A stretch of 64,000 nucleotides of DNA, taken from assembly GCF_050948215.1 (NCBI RefSeq), contig NC_135151.1:11200220-11264219 (forward strand). Reading direction: 5' to 3'. The position numbers were made by a program, and so were the translations under genes. Origin of the DNA: Halictus rubicundus. Taxonomy: Eukaryota > Arthropoda > Insecta > Hymenoptera > Halictidae. Positions 22,523-35,429 of this stretch are shown here, piece after piece; the stretch's first letter is position 1; the number at the start of each line of letters is the position of its first letter. The notes under the pieces were generated by a model that did no database searches, was not told where the DNA came from, and saw nothing but the letters and a program-made list of their open reading frames with translations.

Positions 22523-24121
22523 TCATTTGAACATTCTTTGACACGATGCTTTCTCAATTACTAGATACGAATTCATCACTTTTTTAACCTTTTCCATTTC
22601 CGCTAAGATATCTTTGTTATTAGGAGCGCCTTGAAGTGCTTGTTTTAAATCTTTTAGGCCTAAATCATATTCATTCAACCCCATGTATGCTTGACTTCTA
22701 CGAAACAATGCTTTACTGTTGTTCTTATCAATCTGCAGAACCTGTGCGAAAGATCGATGTTAATAAATAATACAATTACATTCTGAATACTCTGTAAAAT
22801 CTTACTTCTGTGCATAGCTTCAAAGCTTCGCGGTGTTTCTTTTTCTTTAATTTAACAGCTGCTAAATTAAGTAGTATGACTATTTTAGTATTAGTCATCG
22901 GATCATCAGAAGAATCTGGTTTGTCCACCATTTTATTCATCCAATTATAGTAACGTAATGCTTTTTTATATTTTCTACCTGCATCCACATAATTTTTTCT
23001 CGAAAAATAATAATTTCCTGAGTCTTTTATCTTCCCGATAACTTCCATAAGATGCTTGCTCTGCAAGTGTACAAACACTATTAGAAAAGTTCCTCCCGAA
23101 GGATAAATCTTCTTCCAACATAATACTCACATCAGTTTTTTTCGTGTCTGTAATATCATCCCAATCCTCAGGCCATGGACAGAAAACATCCTCCGTACCA
23201 TCATTTTCCTCCAAACCCCAATCTTGACCTGGCTTGATCTCTCCACAGTCAGTTATATATATTTTCTAAAGAAAACAAAGCATTGAAAACAAATGCTCTC
23301 CAAGAGAGATACAATATATTCATAATATTCGATAGTATATTCAAATCTTTAGAAACATTGAAGGGTAGAAAATTGCATTTTTTACCTCAGTCGGTACATC
23401 CTTCACTGTAGGGACATGAGATACTTCGTGAACAACACCCATACCTTTTAAAACTTTCCCAAAAACTACATTAGTATTATCTAAATGTATACTGGGTGAA
23501 ATCGTAATGACAAATTGAGAACTGTTGCTATTGGGAACACCCTTGTTCGCCATACTCAACAATCCTGCAGATGAGTGGGATAGTGTAAAATTTTCATCGT
23601 CGAATTGTGGTCCATATATGCTTTCCCCACTTGTTCCATCGAATTTTATTATATCTCCACCTTGGATTATAAACTGTGGTAATACTAAGCACACAAATGT
23701 CGTATCATAATGTGTATTATCTTTTGTATTACCTTCTCAAAAATTACTGCAATTTGTTATACCTTTATGGAATACCGATCCTTTGTAGTGCAATTTTGTC
23801 CCATTAATCCCAATACCTCTTTCTCCGGTGCACAGTGCACGGAAGTTCTCTGCTGTCTTCGGTACAACATCCTTGTACAGCTCTATCACCACTCTTCCAA
23901 CTACGTTACAGTAGCGTTTATATGACCAATAGTATTAAAAAAAATAAATTTCGTATTAATAGTTATAAAACACAATTTTTTATGAAGAAAAATTAGTTCT
24001 GCTCCAAAATGATTGTAACCCTATGTTATTATTTACCTTTCTCAGACTCGATAGCTAAATCCAAAAAAACGATCGGATTATCTTTATTCTTAGGACCTTG
24101 ATTCTGTGGTGAATCTTCCAT
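22523..24121 (-). CDS. PPID: Cyclophilin-40 peptidyl-prolyl isomerase with TPR domain
   Basis: Cyp40 is a cytosolic Hsp90 co-chaperone with an N-terminal cyclophilin domain and C-terminal TPRs. Exons: 24121-24037, 23900-23763, 23684-23386, 23265-23131, 23060-22806 and 22741-22523, all phase-consistent, 376 residues (human protein 370). Cyclophilin signatures: GRVVIELYKDVVPKTAENF, LCTGEKG, FIIQGGD, GTSGESIYG, GLLSMANKG, VVFGKV. The linker contains GEIKPGQDWG and EDWDDI, typical of Cyp40. Three TPRs follow, with clamp-like residues in KDSGNYYF, NLAAVKLK and KALFRRSQAYMG. Several catalytic positions differ from cyclophilin A: FHK replaces FHR (Arg55 to Lys), QFV replaces QFF (Phe113 to Val) and HLDNTN replaces WLDGKH. 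Weak or absent isomerase activity is therefore possible, while Hsp90 binding looks intact. Confidence 0.93.
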
Positions 24122-24865
24122 ATTTTATTTAGTATATATCCATCTATGAAATTGTTTTTCACAATTTTGTTTGCCTGCTCAACTACTATAATGAATCATT
24201 AATGTGGTGCTGCCCTCTAATATGCGTATACCATTTGAGTGATCTTACAAATCATTCATTTGTAAAAACTATTACACTGTTCAACAGCAACTTATCGGTA
24301 ATCAATAGATTATTATAGATTTTGATATGAATTGTTTTATTTTATCGATTGAAAATGGAATCTGAGTTGTAACTGTTTTAAAAGTGGCTTCCGAAGGAAG
24401 AGGGGAAAGTTGGTCAGATTTTATCTCGGACCTTCAATTGTCAATTGTTAAAGTAAACTAAAAAATATGCGAGAATTAGTGCGATATATGCACTTTGGAC
24501 TCTGTCAATATTGCTTACGCAAGTTTAAATTTTTATAATGATATAAGAAAAGAATCGCCTATATAAGCCTAAAGAATCGCTCTATGCAAGAAGTATTAGA
24601 TTTTATAGTCAAGACAGAAAAAATGTTAAAGCTTAAAATTTTATGTTTATTTTAGATTGAATTGTTTAAAAATTAAGAAATTTAATTCCGTACTAATATC
24701 AAAGCTCATAAGATTTGACTAGTTATGAGAAGGCAACAAAGTTAAAATTTATTCGACAATATTATTTACAGCTTTAAATGATTAATTTTAAAAATAGAAT
24801 ATTATGAACTAATACGAATATTTCTTTGTTTTGTCTAAAAATTACGTAAAGTAAAAAAAAAGTCA
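24122..24865. other. Intergenic region between PPID and tRNA-Gln
   Basis: AT-rich sequence upstream of PPID; I see no gene, clear core promoter motif or repeat in it. Confidence 0.5.
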
Positions 24866-24937
24866 AGGTCCCACCGAGATTTGAACTCGGATCGCTGGAT
24901 TCAGAGTCCAGAGTGCTAACCATTACACCATGGGACC
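24866..24937 (-). tRNA. tRNA-Gln (CTG)
   Basis: A complete cloverleaf on the minus strand, 72 bases with the discriminator base. The acceptor stem pairs GGTCCCA with TGGGACC. The D arm includes TGGTTAGCA. The anticodon stem CTGGA/TCCAG encloses loop CTCTGAA with anticodon CTG, and the T arm contains GTTCAAATC. There is no intron. A run of nine T on the minus strand (24852-24860), a few bases downstream, is a good Pol III terminator. Confidence 0.95.
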
Positions 24938-26431
24938 TCTCAAGAAGTCGCTTTATCAATATTGTATTCAACGTAAAAAATCTATAAGAAAAAATTATAC
25001 AGTCTTATTTTGATTAGTGTAAAAACTTCAGAACTAAAACGCTATATTAGCGATGTTGCTTATATCGTGTACGGACATTGTTCTTTGATTTCTTGCCACT
25101 AACGGCGATCACAGAAAAAGATAGCGAATAAAAAAGTGCATCAACATCAGCGCATTGGTGAAAGAATACTAATTCAACGGCAAAACTTTTTTAGTTTTAA
25201 TTATTTTTTCATAAAACTTTTACTAACATATTTTTCACATTTTTATGATTAAAATGACATGAAACGACTTTTTAAAATTTTTATTAGACCCACACAAAAA
25301 AGTTGTAAAAAATTTTATTACGCGCCGTCCAGGAAAATTAATCCTTCCAGCTTCTCAAAAAAACTTAGATCATTTGGTGTAATTTTTAAAAAGTTATTCT
25401 GTTTTATAGGGTATTTTACAATTTCGCGCGAGGCACTATACATCGAAACATTAGTGTAGTCCATAAAATTACGGAAATTATTGACAACTTCAAACTTTCA
25501 GCTGTTACTAGTCGCTCGACCTTGTAGTCCATTTAAGTTAATAGTGACAGGAATAATACATTAACACAGGTATAGATAAAAACGTAAGACATACTAATGT
25601 TTTTGTATTGTTGTAATAAGTATATAACAATGAAGTTTTTGATAGTATAACATATAATGTATATCGCTTTGCATTACTTTCTTAAATACATTTATATGTG
25701 TTTGTACATATACACATATATACATACACATGCACATATATATAGAGATATATGTATATATTTTGTATGATTAACTTATACCATTAAATTCAATAAGAAT
25801 TTCCTCTTTATCGTAATATACAAACAAGCGATTCGGATTATCAATACACAGATCATGTATAATCAAAATTCTAAAAGCTTATCTAACGCTAGAGTGTATT
25901 ACACAATATCACTATTAGAACTTTTACACTTTGATACCTGTCTGGAAACAGTGTTTATACGCTCTTCTTTTTATTTTTCCTTCAAAATAAATTTTTGTAC
26001 TTGTAACATCAATTTTATAAGTAATGAACTTACATACGTGTCTCGTATGTAAAGAAGCGATTCAAGTTTAATCGAAACAATGGACAAATTAACAATAGTC
26101 CTTATCAAAGAATCACCAACGCTATTTGAGCAATTAAAATTTACATTTTATGTGATGTTTATGTGATGATAACACATAAAATGATGTGCAAAAATCATTT
26201 TTCTTGATCGTCATTTTACTCTTGTCTCGTTTATTTGGTTTTACAATTACGTGAATTTGGCAAATAGTTTCAATAATTTCATTAACTTCGTTTTCTAGTA
26301 ATCGAATAATATGGTAGCCAATATAAAGTATTATTTTCGAAGGGTGTGGTTATATATTGTACAAATACAACCCCAAATAGAAATACTGTTTCTTCTAAAG
26401 CCAAGTTAGATAAAGGTGCAGATTTAATGGC
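24938..26431. other. Intergenic region and NDFIP 3' flank
   Basis: AT-rich sequence with a TA/CA-rich microsatellite-like tract (about 25690-25765). The right part is probably the NDFIP 3' untranslated region. Open frames here are short and unrecognised. Confidence 0.5.
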
Positions 26432-27908
26432 TTAATAAAAGAAGAGTAAGCGTTCCTGAGCGCTTCCAGGCAACAGTCTCCATCCACGTTTGATGTTTAA
26501 GTATTGAATAATTGCTCGTGCACAAATCAATACTCCTGTAATTTAAAATACATTATTATTATTTTTATAAGATCAATATTTTTAGTTTACACTATTCATT
26601 AACACTATATCAAAAAATACATACCAAATCCCATTATCAACCACCACAGCCATGAATTTTCATGAGAAGCAAGGTCAGTGGAATGTTTCACAATCAATGT
26701 CCATTTTGTCAATGACAAGCCAAAACCAGACAGTGCTCCGTATCGAGATGCGATTGTGTGACAGAAGCACATCAATAGTAGAAATCCAATCCAATTAAAT
26801 AAAAATGCAACTGTAACAAATAAGGAACAATTTATTTAAGGCAGTGTCTGCTGAGGTGAATGGACATAATAACTTACTCAAAAATGCTGTAAAGAACATA
26901 AAATCGGTACCAAGCAAGCCACTTTCTGGATCTCCCTCTGCAGCTTCAGTGTCTATAGCAAGGATTGTTAATGGTTGTTGTGGTGCTCTAATGTTTCCAG
27001 GCTATGAGAAGAACATAAAATAATGCATTTTGAATCCTATTTTGTGCTATTAGCTTCTTCAGATAAATATGATCATATTGGAGTACCATGTGTATTTGAG
27101 GATGGGGTTCTCCCTGTAAAGTTTTCTCACGTTGCACTTCCTCGTAACTAGGCAATTTGGTAGCTACTTCATAAGGAGGCGGAGCTGAGAAATCTGCTTT
27201 GGGCGGAGGTATTTCTTCCCCGTCAGCCTATAATAATAATCAATGAATAACAACCTGCCCTATGCAACTATATATCCATAATACTTAATAAAAATTAATC
27301 GTACCATTCTACATTCGTTCGAAGTTTGTGCTGCAGCAATGTTTCCCGAATGACTCAGTATGTCATTCTGCATAACAGATAAAGACACAGTTAAAGTAGG
27401 TATCTCATTTTGATGGGATGGTTCCCCATTGGAATCATTGTTTGTTTGTGGAGGCTGAAATCGAATGACAAATACTTATTTAGAGGATGAGTCACTGGCA
27501 AATGGGTGAAACAGTTTGATAAGGATGCGTATATCAGCAATTAGCAGGGAAACAGAAACTTGACTTTATAGTTATACAACGCTCAGGTGATTAAAACGAT
27601 GCAACGAAGTGAAACAATGTTTTATTTAATTTCACGCATAAGATCGCATTTAAACGAACAATCGACAATCGGCTGGAACAATGTTTCCTCGAGACCTGTT
27701 CGTGAATGCACGTGTACGATTTGCGTCATAATACATGATAATATTATTTTGCCCGTGTAATATACGTTTATCAAACAAAAGATGCTCGGCAGTCGACAAC
27801 CGATTGTAAACCAATCAGTAGTCTTCAAAATATTAGATACGGAAATTATGTGTCGTGATCAGTGCTTTGTGCGAAACATACCATATTGTAACGAATATTA
27901 TTATCCAT
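26432..27908 (-). CDS. Ndfip: NDFIP-type Nedd4-family interacting membrane protein
   Basis: Membrane adaptor of Golgi and endosomes that recruits and activates Nedd4-family ubiquitin ligases. Exons: 27908-27882, 27454-27305, 27227-27087, 27001-26878, 26810-26625 and 26535-26432; phases agree and give 243 residues. A 27-bp first coding exon (MDNNIRYNM) retains the RY seen in vertebrate NDFIP1. PPPYEVA supplies a PY motif for WW domains, and LPSYEE a PY-like second site. Three hydrophobic segments follow: DFMFFTAFLIAFLFNWIGF, a middle helix leading to SRYGALSGFGLSLTKW (near-invariant in the family), and WLWWLIMGFG joined to VLICARAIIQYL. The C-terminus RLLFFY resembles the RVLFIY end of mammalian NDFIP1. 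The start is head-to-head with the GLYR1-like gene, 646 bp away. The first exon is the least certain part. Confidence 0.88.
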
Positions 27909-28553
27909 TGCTCGCACGGAATACTGTGAAAACTACTGTGGAAAATGCTGTATTTATCCGTAACGTTGCTTTCTAAGCCAGCAAAAGTTCTTACAATCGA
28001 TGGCTGACAGCTGGCTAGGCTGTACCGTCGTGACGGCAGACTTCGTCAGATTGTCACGTCTATTATTTCTATTACTTTTCGCAAGCCATTCATATCTATA
28101 ATTAGCAAACAATAATACCAACGTATTGACACATCAGATTCTATATTTCTCGTGTTACAATTTATACATTTCAATTAAATTTAGTATAATTCAAGGATCA
28201 GACTGTAATATAAATGCCGATTGGCCGCCAGCGATTTGTCGTTGAAAACCAGCCCGTAGGACGGGAGTTTAACGAACCGGAATCTTCCTATACCGGAAAC
28301 ACAAGATTTATAATTAATGATTCACGAATATCACGATTTGTATAAAATACGGTATAATTTAATCAAGTAGTTAACGTATGTATTTATTTAGGATCGTCGG
28401 TTTAAATAATAAAAATGTAAACGATGAAAAGGGGCGCTCGCTTGACTTACGCGTTTTGGTGGGGGTAATTTGGATCACGTCGTCATGCACAAACGACGCT
28501 CTACTCGTCAGTCAGTCGCTTGCCGATCGTGACAGAAGACGGAGTGTTTTATA
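27909..28553. promoter_or_regulatory. Bidirectional promoter region, Ndfip and GLYR1
   Basis: 645 bases between two divergent starts. The segment just before the GLYR1 ATG (about 28425-28550) is richer in CG dinucleotides than the AT-rich flank. No specific transcription-factor site is assigned. Confidence 0.45.
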
Positions 28554-31417
28554 ATGTCGGAAGTCTTCAAACTGGGTGATCTAGTATGGTGCGTACTTAC
28601 AATGTGTTGATTATCGAATGTTTCTCATAGAAGTAGTGGGATCCGTATTCCAGTGGTTACTAATCGATTGTTTTGTGGATTTTCAGGGCGAAGATGAAGG
28701 GATTTTCGCCTTGGCCTGGCCGGGTAAGTGCTAGTTGACTGCTAACGGTTCCGCGTTAACTACACTTTGCTTTGGCTGTACGCGCCACGAAGTCAAACGC
28801 GGCCATCACATTTGGCGGGAACATGTCCCCCCGCAGCTTACCGTGTTTTCTTTTTCGAATCGCGCGTTCGCGAATCTCGTTCTATTCACTTATCGACGCC
28901 ACAGTTGGCCCGCATTGCATATCTCCCGCCACACCCGACCTTCGAATTCAAATTGGCGCGCAGGCTACGAAAATATAACCTAAATTACGCTCCGCGATTT
29001 CATAACTTTTGCCACGATGTTCTGAGACCTACCGAAACTTTCGTGTTTACATTATGTATTCTTAACGCCTGACGAACTATCCTACCTTTTTTATTTCGTT
29101 TTTGAAACTCGACATGTAGATGTTTAATGTTGTCCAAGCTCTCGGAAACGAATAGTCGCTGAACGTAGTTCGCGCGGTAACTACGATTTGCTTCCTGTAC
29201 AAATAAGTTCGGATTGAATATTTCGATCTGATTATCGTGGCACGTTTAGTTGATTGTTTTATTTCGTATGGCCAAATTAGTAGCGAGTAGATATTGAAAA
29301 TATCAACACTTTGATTATTAGTATTATTGGTATTTGAATTTGGAGTTTATAAAAGTTGTGTAATTTTCAAGATGAAAAAACAGTAGCTTATTTTATGGAA
29401 AGTATTTTGCGTGAGACAGTAATTTCAAACATGAAATACGTAAATTACAAAATGTTTGTTTCATTATTTTTCGAAAGTATTGTTGCTTCTTCATTTAAAA
29501 TTTTTGTTATTAAGTAACATATTCCGAACTAAAATACTAACTTCCCCATGGCATCTTAAGGTGTCAAATCCTTCAAAGGACTTAAAGAAACCGACGAATA
29601 CTAAGAAGGGGCCAGTTCAATGCATATTCTTCTTCGGAACAAATAATTAGTAAGTTTGAATAATGTATTTCAGCTTACATTTTCCATTGCTACTGAAACT
29701 TACCATAATATTTCTTATAGCGCATGGATTGAGGAGTCCAATATAAAACCATATCTTGAATATAAAGAGACTCTTATAAAATCTAGCAAGGCCGGTGCAT
29801 TCAGAGATGCAGTAGAGGCAATAGAAGAGTTTATTGCCAACGGGGAGGTAAGTTGTTTAACAATCAGGATACACGGATTTTATATATGTTTACCTAACTA
29901 TTATGAAAGAGAACGTTTTGATAATAATATCTTCTGTTTTACTTGTATCGTAGCACATAAATAAATTTCTAAGCTCATGATTTTTAAGTAAATTATAATA
30001 AATTTTACTATGCAGTAATGTTATTTGCTTTAGGTGTTTGAGGATGGTTTAGATCCTGACTCCTTATTTGACAGACTTAAGGAAGAGAGTATGTCTAAGG
30101 AGAAGAGCGTAGTAAAGACCCCTAAGCCTCGTAAGGTTAGGTTCATATTATAAATCACAATTTTGTCATTGTTGTTTACAATGGTAAACTAGATTAATCG
30201 TATGCAGCTATATGGACGGTACAAAGTAATTATGAAATTGTTGATTCAGGAGACACCAAAAGCTAAGAGACTAGACACCAGTGCAAGCGATGCTCGCCGT
30301 CCAGCCAAAAAACAGCGCAGAGAATCAAGTACAAGTAACAGTAATAGAGTAGGCAGCATCAGCCCGGCAATGAACCATTCAACACCACTTAGAAAATCAG
30401 GATCGTCGCTTCTTAATAGGCCTGCAAATATTGCCAGACCTGTAAGTACATTTTAAATATTATTTAATTATTTTAGTAGATAGAATAATCTATTTTTTTT
30501 TATCAGTATTGTACAATAAAAAATAAAGCAATACCATTTGTACCACCATATAATATTTTTTGTTATTGTAATACTTTTTTGTCCCGAGTTAACTTTGTTC
30601 TTTCTACTAGAAAATATATTAGTTAATTTTTGTTCGTAAAGAAAAATTTTTTTCTCTTTCCGTATGAGCAAATAAATAGCATCACATTCTCCTGGATTTT
30701 TTTCTGTTGTAAAATTACAATTTTTCTGTTATAACTTCTAATATGTTATGACTATTATCATGTGCATGAACATAGCTGCAGATCTTGGTGATATAAAAAC
30801 AGTAATTAAAGTACTCACCCTTTAGTTTTGTCATAATCTTATTGGGATTAATTTAAAACTACATATTTAAACACTATTTTCTTTTAAATTAATTGCGATT
30901 TAATAGTACAAATTATTTGATGTATATTCAATATATTTTTTTTATATGACCTCATTTTTTTCTATGAATAATATATTCTCAATTTTTGAAATGTTTCTAC
31001 AATATTTAATGAAAAAAGTGCAATCTCATTTTTTTTAGTCTATTGAAAAGTTTTACCGTTTCATGTGCATCAAAAATATAACATAGTCTGGACATATATA
31101 TTTTATTTTCTCACGTCCATGTCAATTTTATTTTATCGCTATTAAACGTTGCATTTTTTTTTTAATTCACAATTGATAATTTTTCAAATATATTTGATTT
31201 ATCAGAGGATGTACCGTTAATATCTTGCTACCTTGCACGACAGGTGACACCGCCTTTAGACGTGGAAACGTTGTCGCAAACCCTTAAAGAGAAAAACATC
31301 CTTCCGTCAACCTTGAAATTTGGTTTCCTCGGTTTGGGTATCATGGGTAGCGGCATCGTAAAAAACCTGATCAACAGTGGGCACAGCGTAATTGTGTGGA
31401 ATCGGACGCAAGAGAAG
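28554..31417 (+). CDS. GLYR1: GLYR1/NDF-like PWWP protein, 5' exons only
   Basis: GLYR1 (N-PAC, NDF in flies) binds H3K36-methylated nucleosomes and helps transcription through chromatin; it joins a PWWP domain to a beta-hydroxyacid-dehydrogenase fold. Seven exons were found: 28554-28588, 28687-28723, 29561-29649, 29721-29847, 30034-30135, 30250-30441 and 31244-31417, 252 codons in phase. The PWWP domain shows LGDLVWAKMKGFSPWPGR, then CIFFFGTNNYAWI and KPYLEY. A basic nuclear-type stretch RRPAKKQRR follows. The last exon begins the Rossmann fold with GFLGLGIMGSGIVKNLI and VIVWNRT and ends at a good donor (AAG/GTATGT). The remaining roughly 250 residues expected for the dehydrogenase were not found in the next 32.5 kb. 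Confidence 0.88.
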
Positions 31418-32452
31418 GTATGTACGACTCTTTTCCTTATAACTTGATACAACGATTAACAATAATCACATGCAACTGCAACATATACTGGCAGTATCGT
31501 AAAGAACACTGCCGTGTATTCGTAACTCTAGAGAAAGCAAGATTTACCATTAATCCCGTGTAAATAACACTACTCAATTTTTACATAATTCTCTTGACAT
31601 AGTTGAATATAAAAATCATTAAAACTGGAGCGGTAATAATTTATTTAAATTATCCGTGCCGGTTATATTTCACTCAATTTTTTAATGGGCACAGGAACAG
31701 TGACTGATTATAATTACCCATGAAAGAGATACAAATAAAAATGGAGACTTCAGTATAAAATATTTTACACGAAGGTGGCGCAACTAGCTTCATTATCATC
31801 TTGCTGTTGCACTGTCAGCAAGTGCAACGCGTCTCGTTTCATCAATTTCGTCCTCGTTAAACGACGTTAACGATGCGCGCTGGCTTCTTCCTTCGTTTTT
31901 TAAATTATCCTTTCGAATGCATCTAGGGTGGGGTGAATGAAAGGCAGATTGGTAAACAAACCCATTTATTAACTGTAATTGTTGTCCTGTAAATTGAGCA
32001 TATATTCAAACGTGTTCTCTCGGAAATGATAATCGAACGCGGGAAAAATGCAGATCGTTTGAAAACGGCAGGGCCGTGCGCGGCCATTTGAATTGTAAAA
32101 TCATTCAACGACTCGAACGTCTCGCGAGATGCGTATCTGTTAGGAGTTTCGGGACCTTTTCTTCCGAGTATCCGTGGCATAGAAAGTCGTTCATATGTTC
32201 ACGAATTTCGGATCCGCACGCAGGAACGGAAATAGAAAGAGTGCTTACATATACAGAGGGAACGTTTGAATTTGCATTAACAATGGGGACATTATTTCTA
32301 CAAAAAATAAAATTGTACAGAAAGGGCCAAAAGTGAAATCACAAGGGACATTCTCCTATTTTTTCACAATTCATTTCCTGTAAATTAAATCGCGACTTAA
32401 ACAAATTCTATTTTATTCTATATAAACGCGAATCCACTTTTGATCCACCCTG

Positions 32453-32758
32453 TACATGTCGGTGGCTCATTATTGGTGGAACGGTCGATAGGGGACGATT
32501 CTTCATGAAATAATGAGTCGAAAGTTTACAATGTAGCATCCTCGCACAAGGGTGTGTTTTCGAGAAAATTTAGTTTGAATATTCATAAAGCCCGCGAACA
32601 ATCATACTGTAATGATTTATTTGGTCGTGTAGCACTTTTTGGAAGGTAGAGTTTCTCGAAAACAGTATCCCGTTATTCAGAATTATACTCTCGATTTTTG
32701 ACTCATTTTTCCATGAATCATTCCTGTGAGTGTACCATTAATGATGAGCCACCCTGTA
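32453..32758. mobile_element. Palindromic transposon-like element
   Basis: Arms are imperfect inverted repeats: left TACATGTCGGTGGCTCATTA, right TAATGATGAGCCACCCTGTA. Pairing continues inward (CTTCATGAAATAATGAGTC against GACTCATTTTTCCATGAAT). TA occurs at both ends. It looks like a non-autonomous DNA transposon. Confidence 0.6.
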
Positions 32759-35045
32759 TACGCAGTCGCTCGCGGAAGAGCTTGGTCAAGCCACTGTGAT
32801 AATGAAGCGCTTTTCTTAAGACGGATCTAGCCATTTTATTTTACCTAGCATACATTTATTTTTTGCTCGCTTCGTCGGTAGATATATTGTTTAACTTTGA
32901 CGTACATATGTGTTTAATCAATTTTACTCTGTATATAAAATTTTGTTTGTTGCGCTAGACTGGTATAGACGGCAGATTTTATACTTTTATAATAAACGCG
33001 ATACAGTGTAGTACAATAAAATGTACAGATTGATGAAGGGTTGATATTATTTAACATTTAAACAACATTTTTTGCGAGGTTCTGCTTGATGGAAAATTTA
33101 AATCTGCATGAACCTTCACGGTCTATGGTATTGAACATCGGTTTGAACACTTATATTTTTTGCAGCAATTGTTGCTGCGATTTAACCATTGTTTATTTGA
33201 GCACTTGATATGTGAACAACGCAGTGATTAGTTTTAGAACAAATCGCAGATAAATCGTTGTAGTTAATTGTAATTTGACTTATTTTAGAGTTATGTTTTC
33301 GTTTAAATAATTAGTCGACTAATTGATTAAAGGCGAGCTTTTTCCTATCCATGTGGCTCATGCAGATTCGCGAGCGACCGTATTCTTAAATTTTCATGTG
33401 AGCCGCATACGAAGCGGGCTCAAAATCATGAGATTCCATAGACCAACGCGAATATTTTACCGTAGAATCTATCGGAAAAGTTTCAAACCTTCTTCAATTG
33501 CTAATCGAAAGTTCCATTAGCACTGTACAATATTAAATATGCGCCATTTCAGTGGACTTCCCACCGCCATTTTAATGGAGGATTCTGCGCCATTTTGTCG
33601 TCATAGCCACATACGAATTTGTTCCTCGTTGACACTACGGAGCTTCAAAATTAACTAAATTTAACAAGCCTATATTTATACAGATTTTAATTACACCGAA
33701 GTAATTTTCCACAAAAGCATTTCTATAATTTCAACAGTTGTAAAATAAATAATTCAGAGTCCGCCATTTTAACGGGCCCAATGATCCTAGTGTAATGTAC
33801 TGTAACTAGGAGAACTAAAAAGAGTTTAAAACTTCTCCGACAATCTCTTATAGCTAACTAAAATTTCTCTAAAACGCTACGCGCGTTCACAGCCTGGAAT
33901 CCTCCGCGTTAGGGTCCTTAGGGTGTCCCGGGACCGTCAGGCGGGGCTTGAAATGATTTCAAAAATAATTGTTAGATCAAGACTCCGATTAAAACAGTTA
34001 TGAAGAACCTTCGTTCTGAAAAACAATTTTTGAGCCTTATGAAACTTCGGCCCTTATCACTGAACCTACTTGGGCACTTTCGACTCTTCCGACCATTTCT
34101 AGCGTTGATAACAGTAGCAGAAAAAAAGATAGTTAAATCTGAAACCGGTTATTTGAGCCGTTGGCGTTAGGTTCAGTGTTGAGGAGAGTTTTTTTTTTTT
34201 TTAAACAATATCGATTCTCAAGCCCTGCCCTTAGAGGGAATAGAGTAGTATGACTATGGAAAGCAATATTCGAAATGCCGCGATTAAAGGTACAGGCACA
34301 TTACTATCACGTAAGCTCACGCACTATCACTACCTCGTTCGTTGCATTAGGTTCGCGCAAAATGGGGAATGTAATGAATGTGTGAAGTATGATGGGGAAG
34401 TTAGATGTGGGAAATGTTATGCGATTGATTGGACACCTCGTTCATTGAAAAAACTTGATCTTGGTACACACAGAGGGAATAATAAAACAAGAGAAAAAAA
34501 AATAATAGAAATGTGTTAGTAATGTGTTTTTACCTATACATTGAATTATTATTTCCTCTGTGTGTAATAGCATGCGAGCTCGCGTGATCTGATAGTGATG
34601 TGTCTGTGTACCTTAATCGACACTTATGGCCTAGAGGAACTTTAGATCAAACCGACAAAAATTGTTATACGGTTCGAGTAGTAGTCTAACGTAACAAAAT
34701 ATAGTGCACGCGCGTCGCTGTTGATAATAGGGGCGACAAGTTTTGCCATATTCCGAGCGTGTTGTAGCTCTACCCTTGCTCGCTCGCCAGCTAACTCATT
34801 TACCTAACAACGGTAACGAGCGTTTAACGGTAACGATTAATCCCGCGGTCCGATTCGAGGATCGAAACCCTTGGACAGCATTATCAGTGAACAAACGCTT
34901 CGAGCTACCGGCCTGGCTCATTGTTTCCCAACAGAGACCCTGAAGAAGTCTACAGGGTCGTTAGAATCTCGATTCCTAATTATTATAGCTCGTTTAGTTT
35001 CAATTTGTCGTTTTATTAGGTTCTTACATGAATGCGTTCGATCGT

Positions 35046-35256
35046 TAGTGTAATCAATCGGATTTTATGCATTTATGGGAAATACGAGCGGATGTAATTG
35101 AAAACGGTGAAAATATTAGAAGAATTTAAAAATACCGTTATATTATTTTCAACCTATTAAACATATTAAGAAAGAAAATAAAATTTCTATTTCACTCCAG
35201 TTTGTTGCAATTCAGGCAGAAAATTTCTATATTTACGTAAAGATTCGCTGTCTAGT
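35046..35256. mobile_element. GACTGCGG-family MITE, first of an adjacent pair
   Basis: Body with GATTTTATGCATTTATGG, TATTTTCAACCTATTAAAC and TTTGTTGCAATTCAGGCAG, ending CGCTGTCTA. The left terminus is degenerate. Confidence 0.6.
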
Positions 35257-35429
35257 AATAGTTTGTGGATTTTATGCATTTATGGCAAAAATGAAGAGCA
35301 AAAGAACACCGTTCTGTTGATTTCAACTTATTAAAACTATTAACAGAGAAAACACATTTGTGTTGGTTGGTATCTGTCTCTCAGAATTGATCAAGGCAAT
35401 TTTTATGTTGCATACAGATTCGCAGTCTA
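35257..35429. mobile_element. GACTGCGG-family MITE, second of an adjacent pair
   Basis: Starts AATAGTTTGTGGATTTTATGC and ends ACAGATTCGCAGTCTA, about 173 bp, immediately next to the preceding copy in the same orientation. Confidence 0.65.

Noticed and set aside
34250..34519. Cysteine-containing 89-codon frame considered as a small zinc-binding protein
   Set aside because: The CNECVKYDGEVRCGKC spacing is suggestive, but the frame starts in repeat-like DNA, ends in a poly-A rich stretch and has no partner exon.
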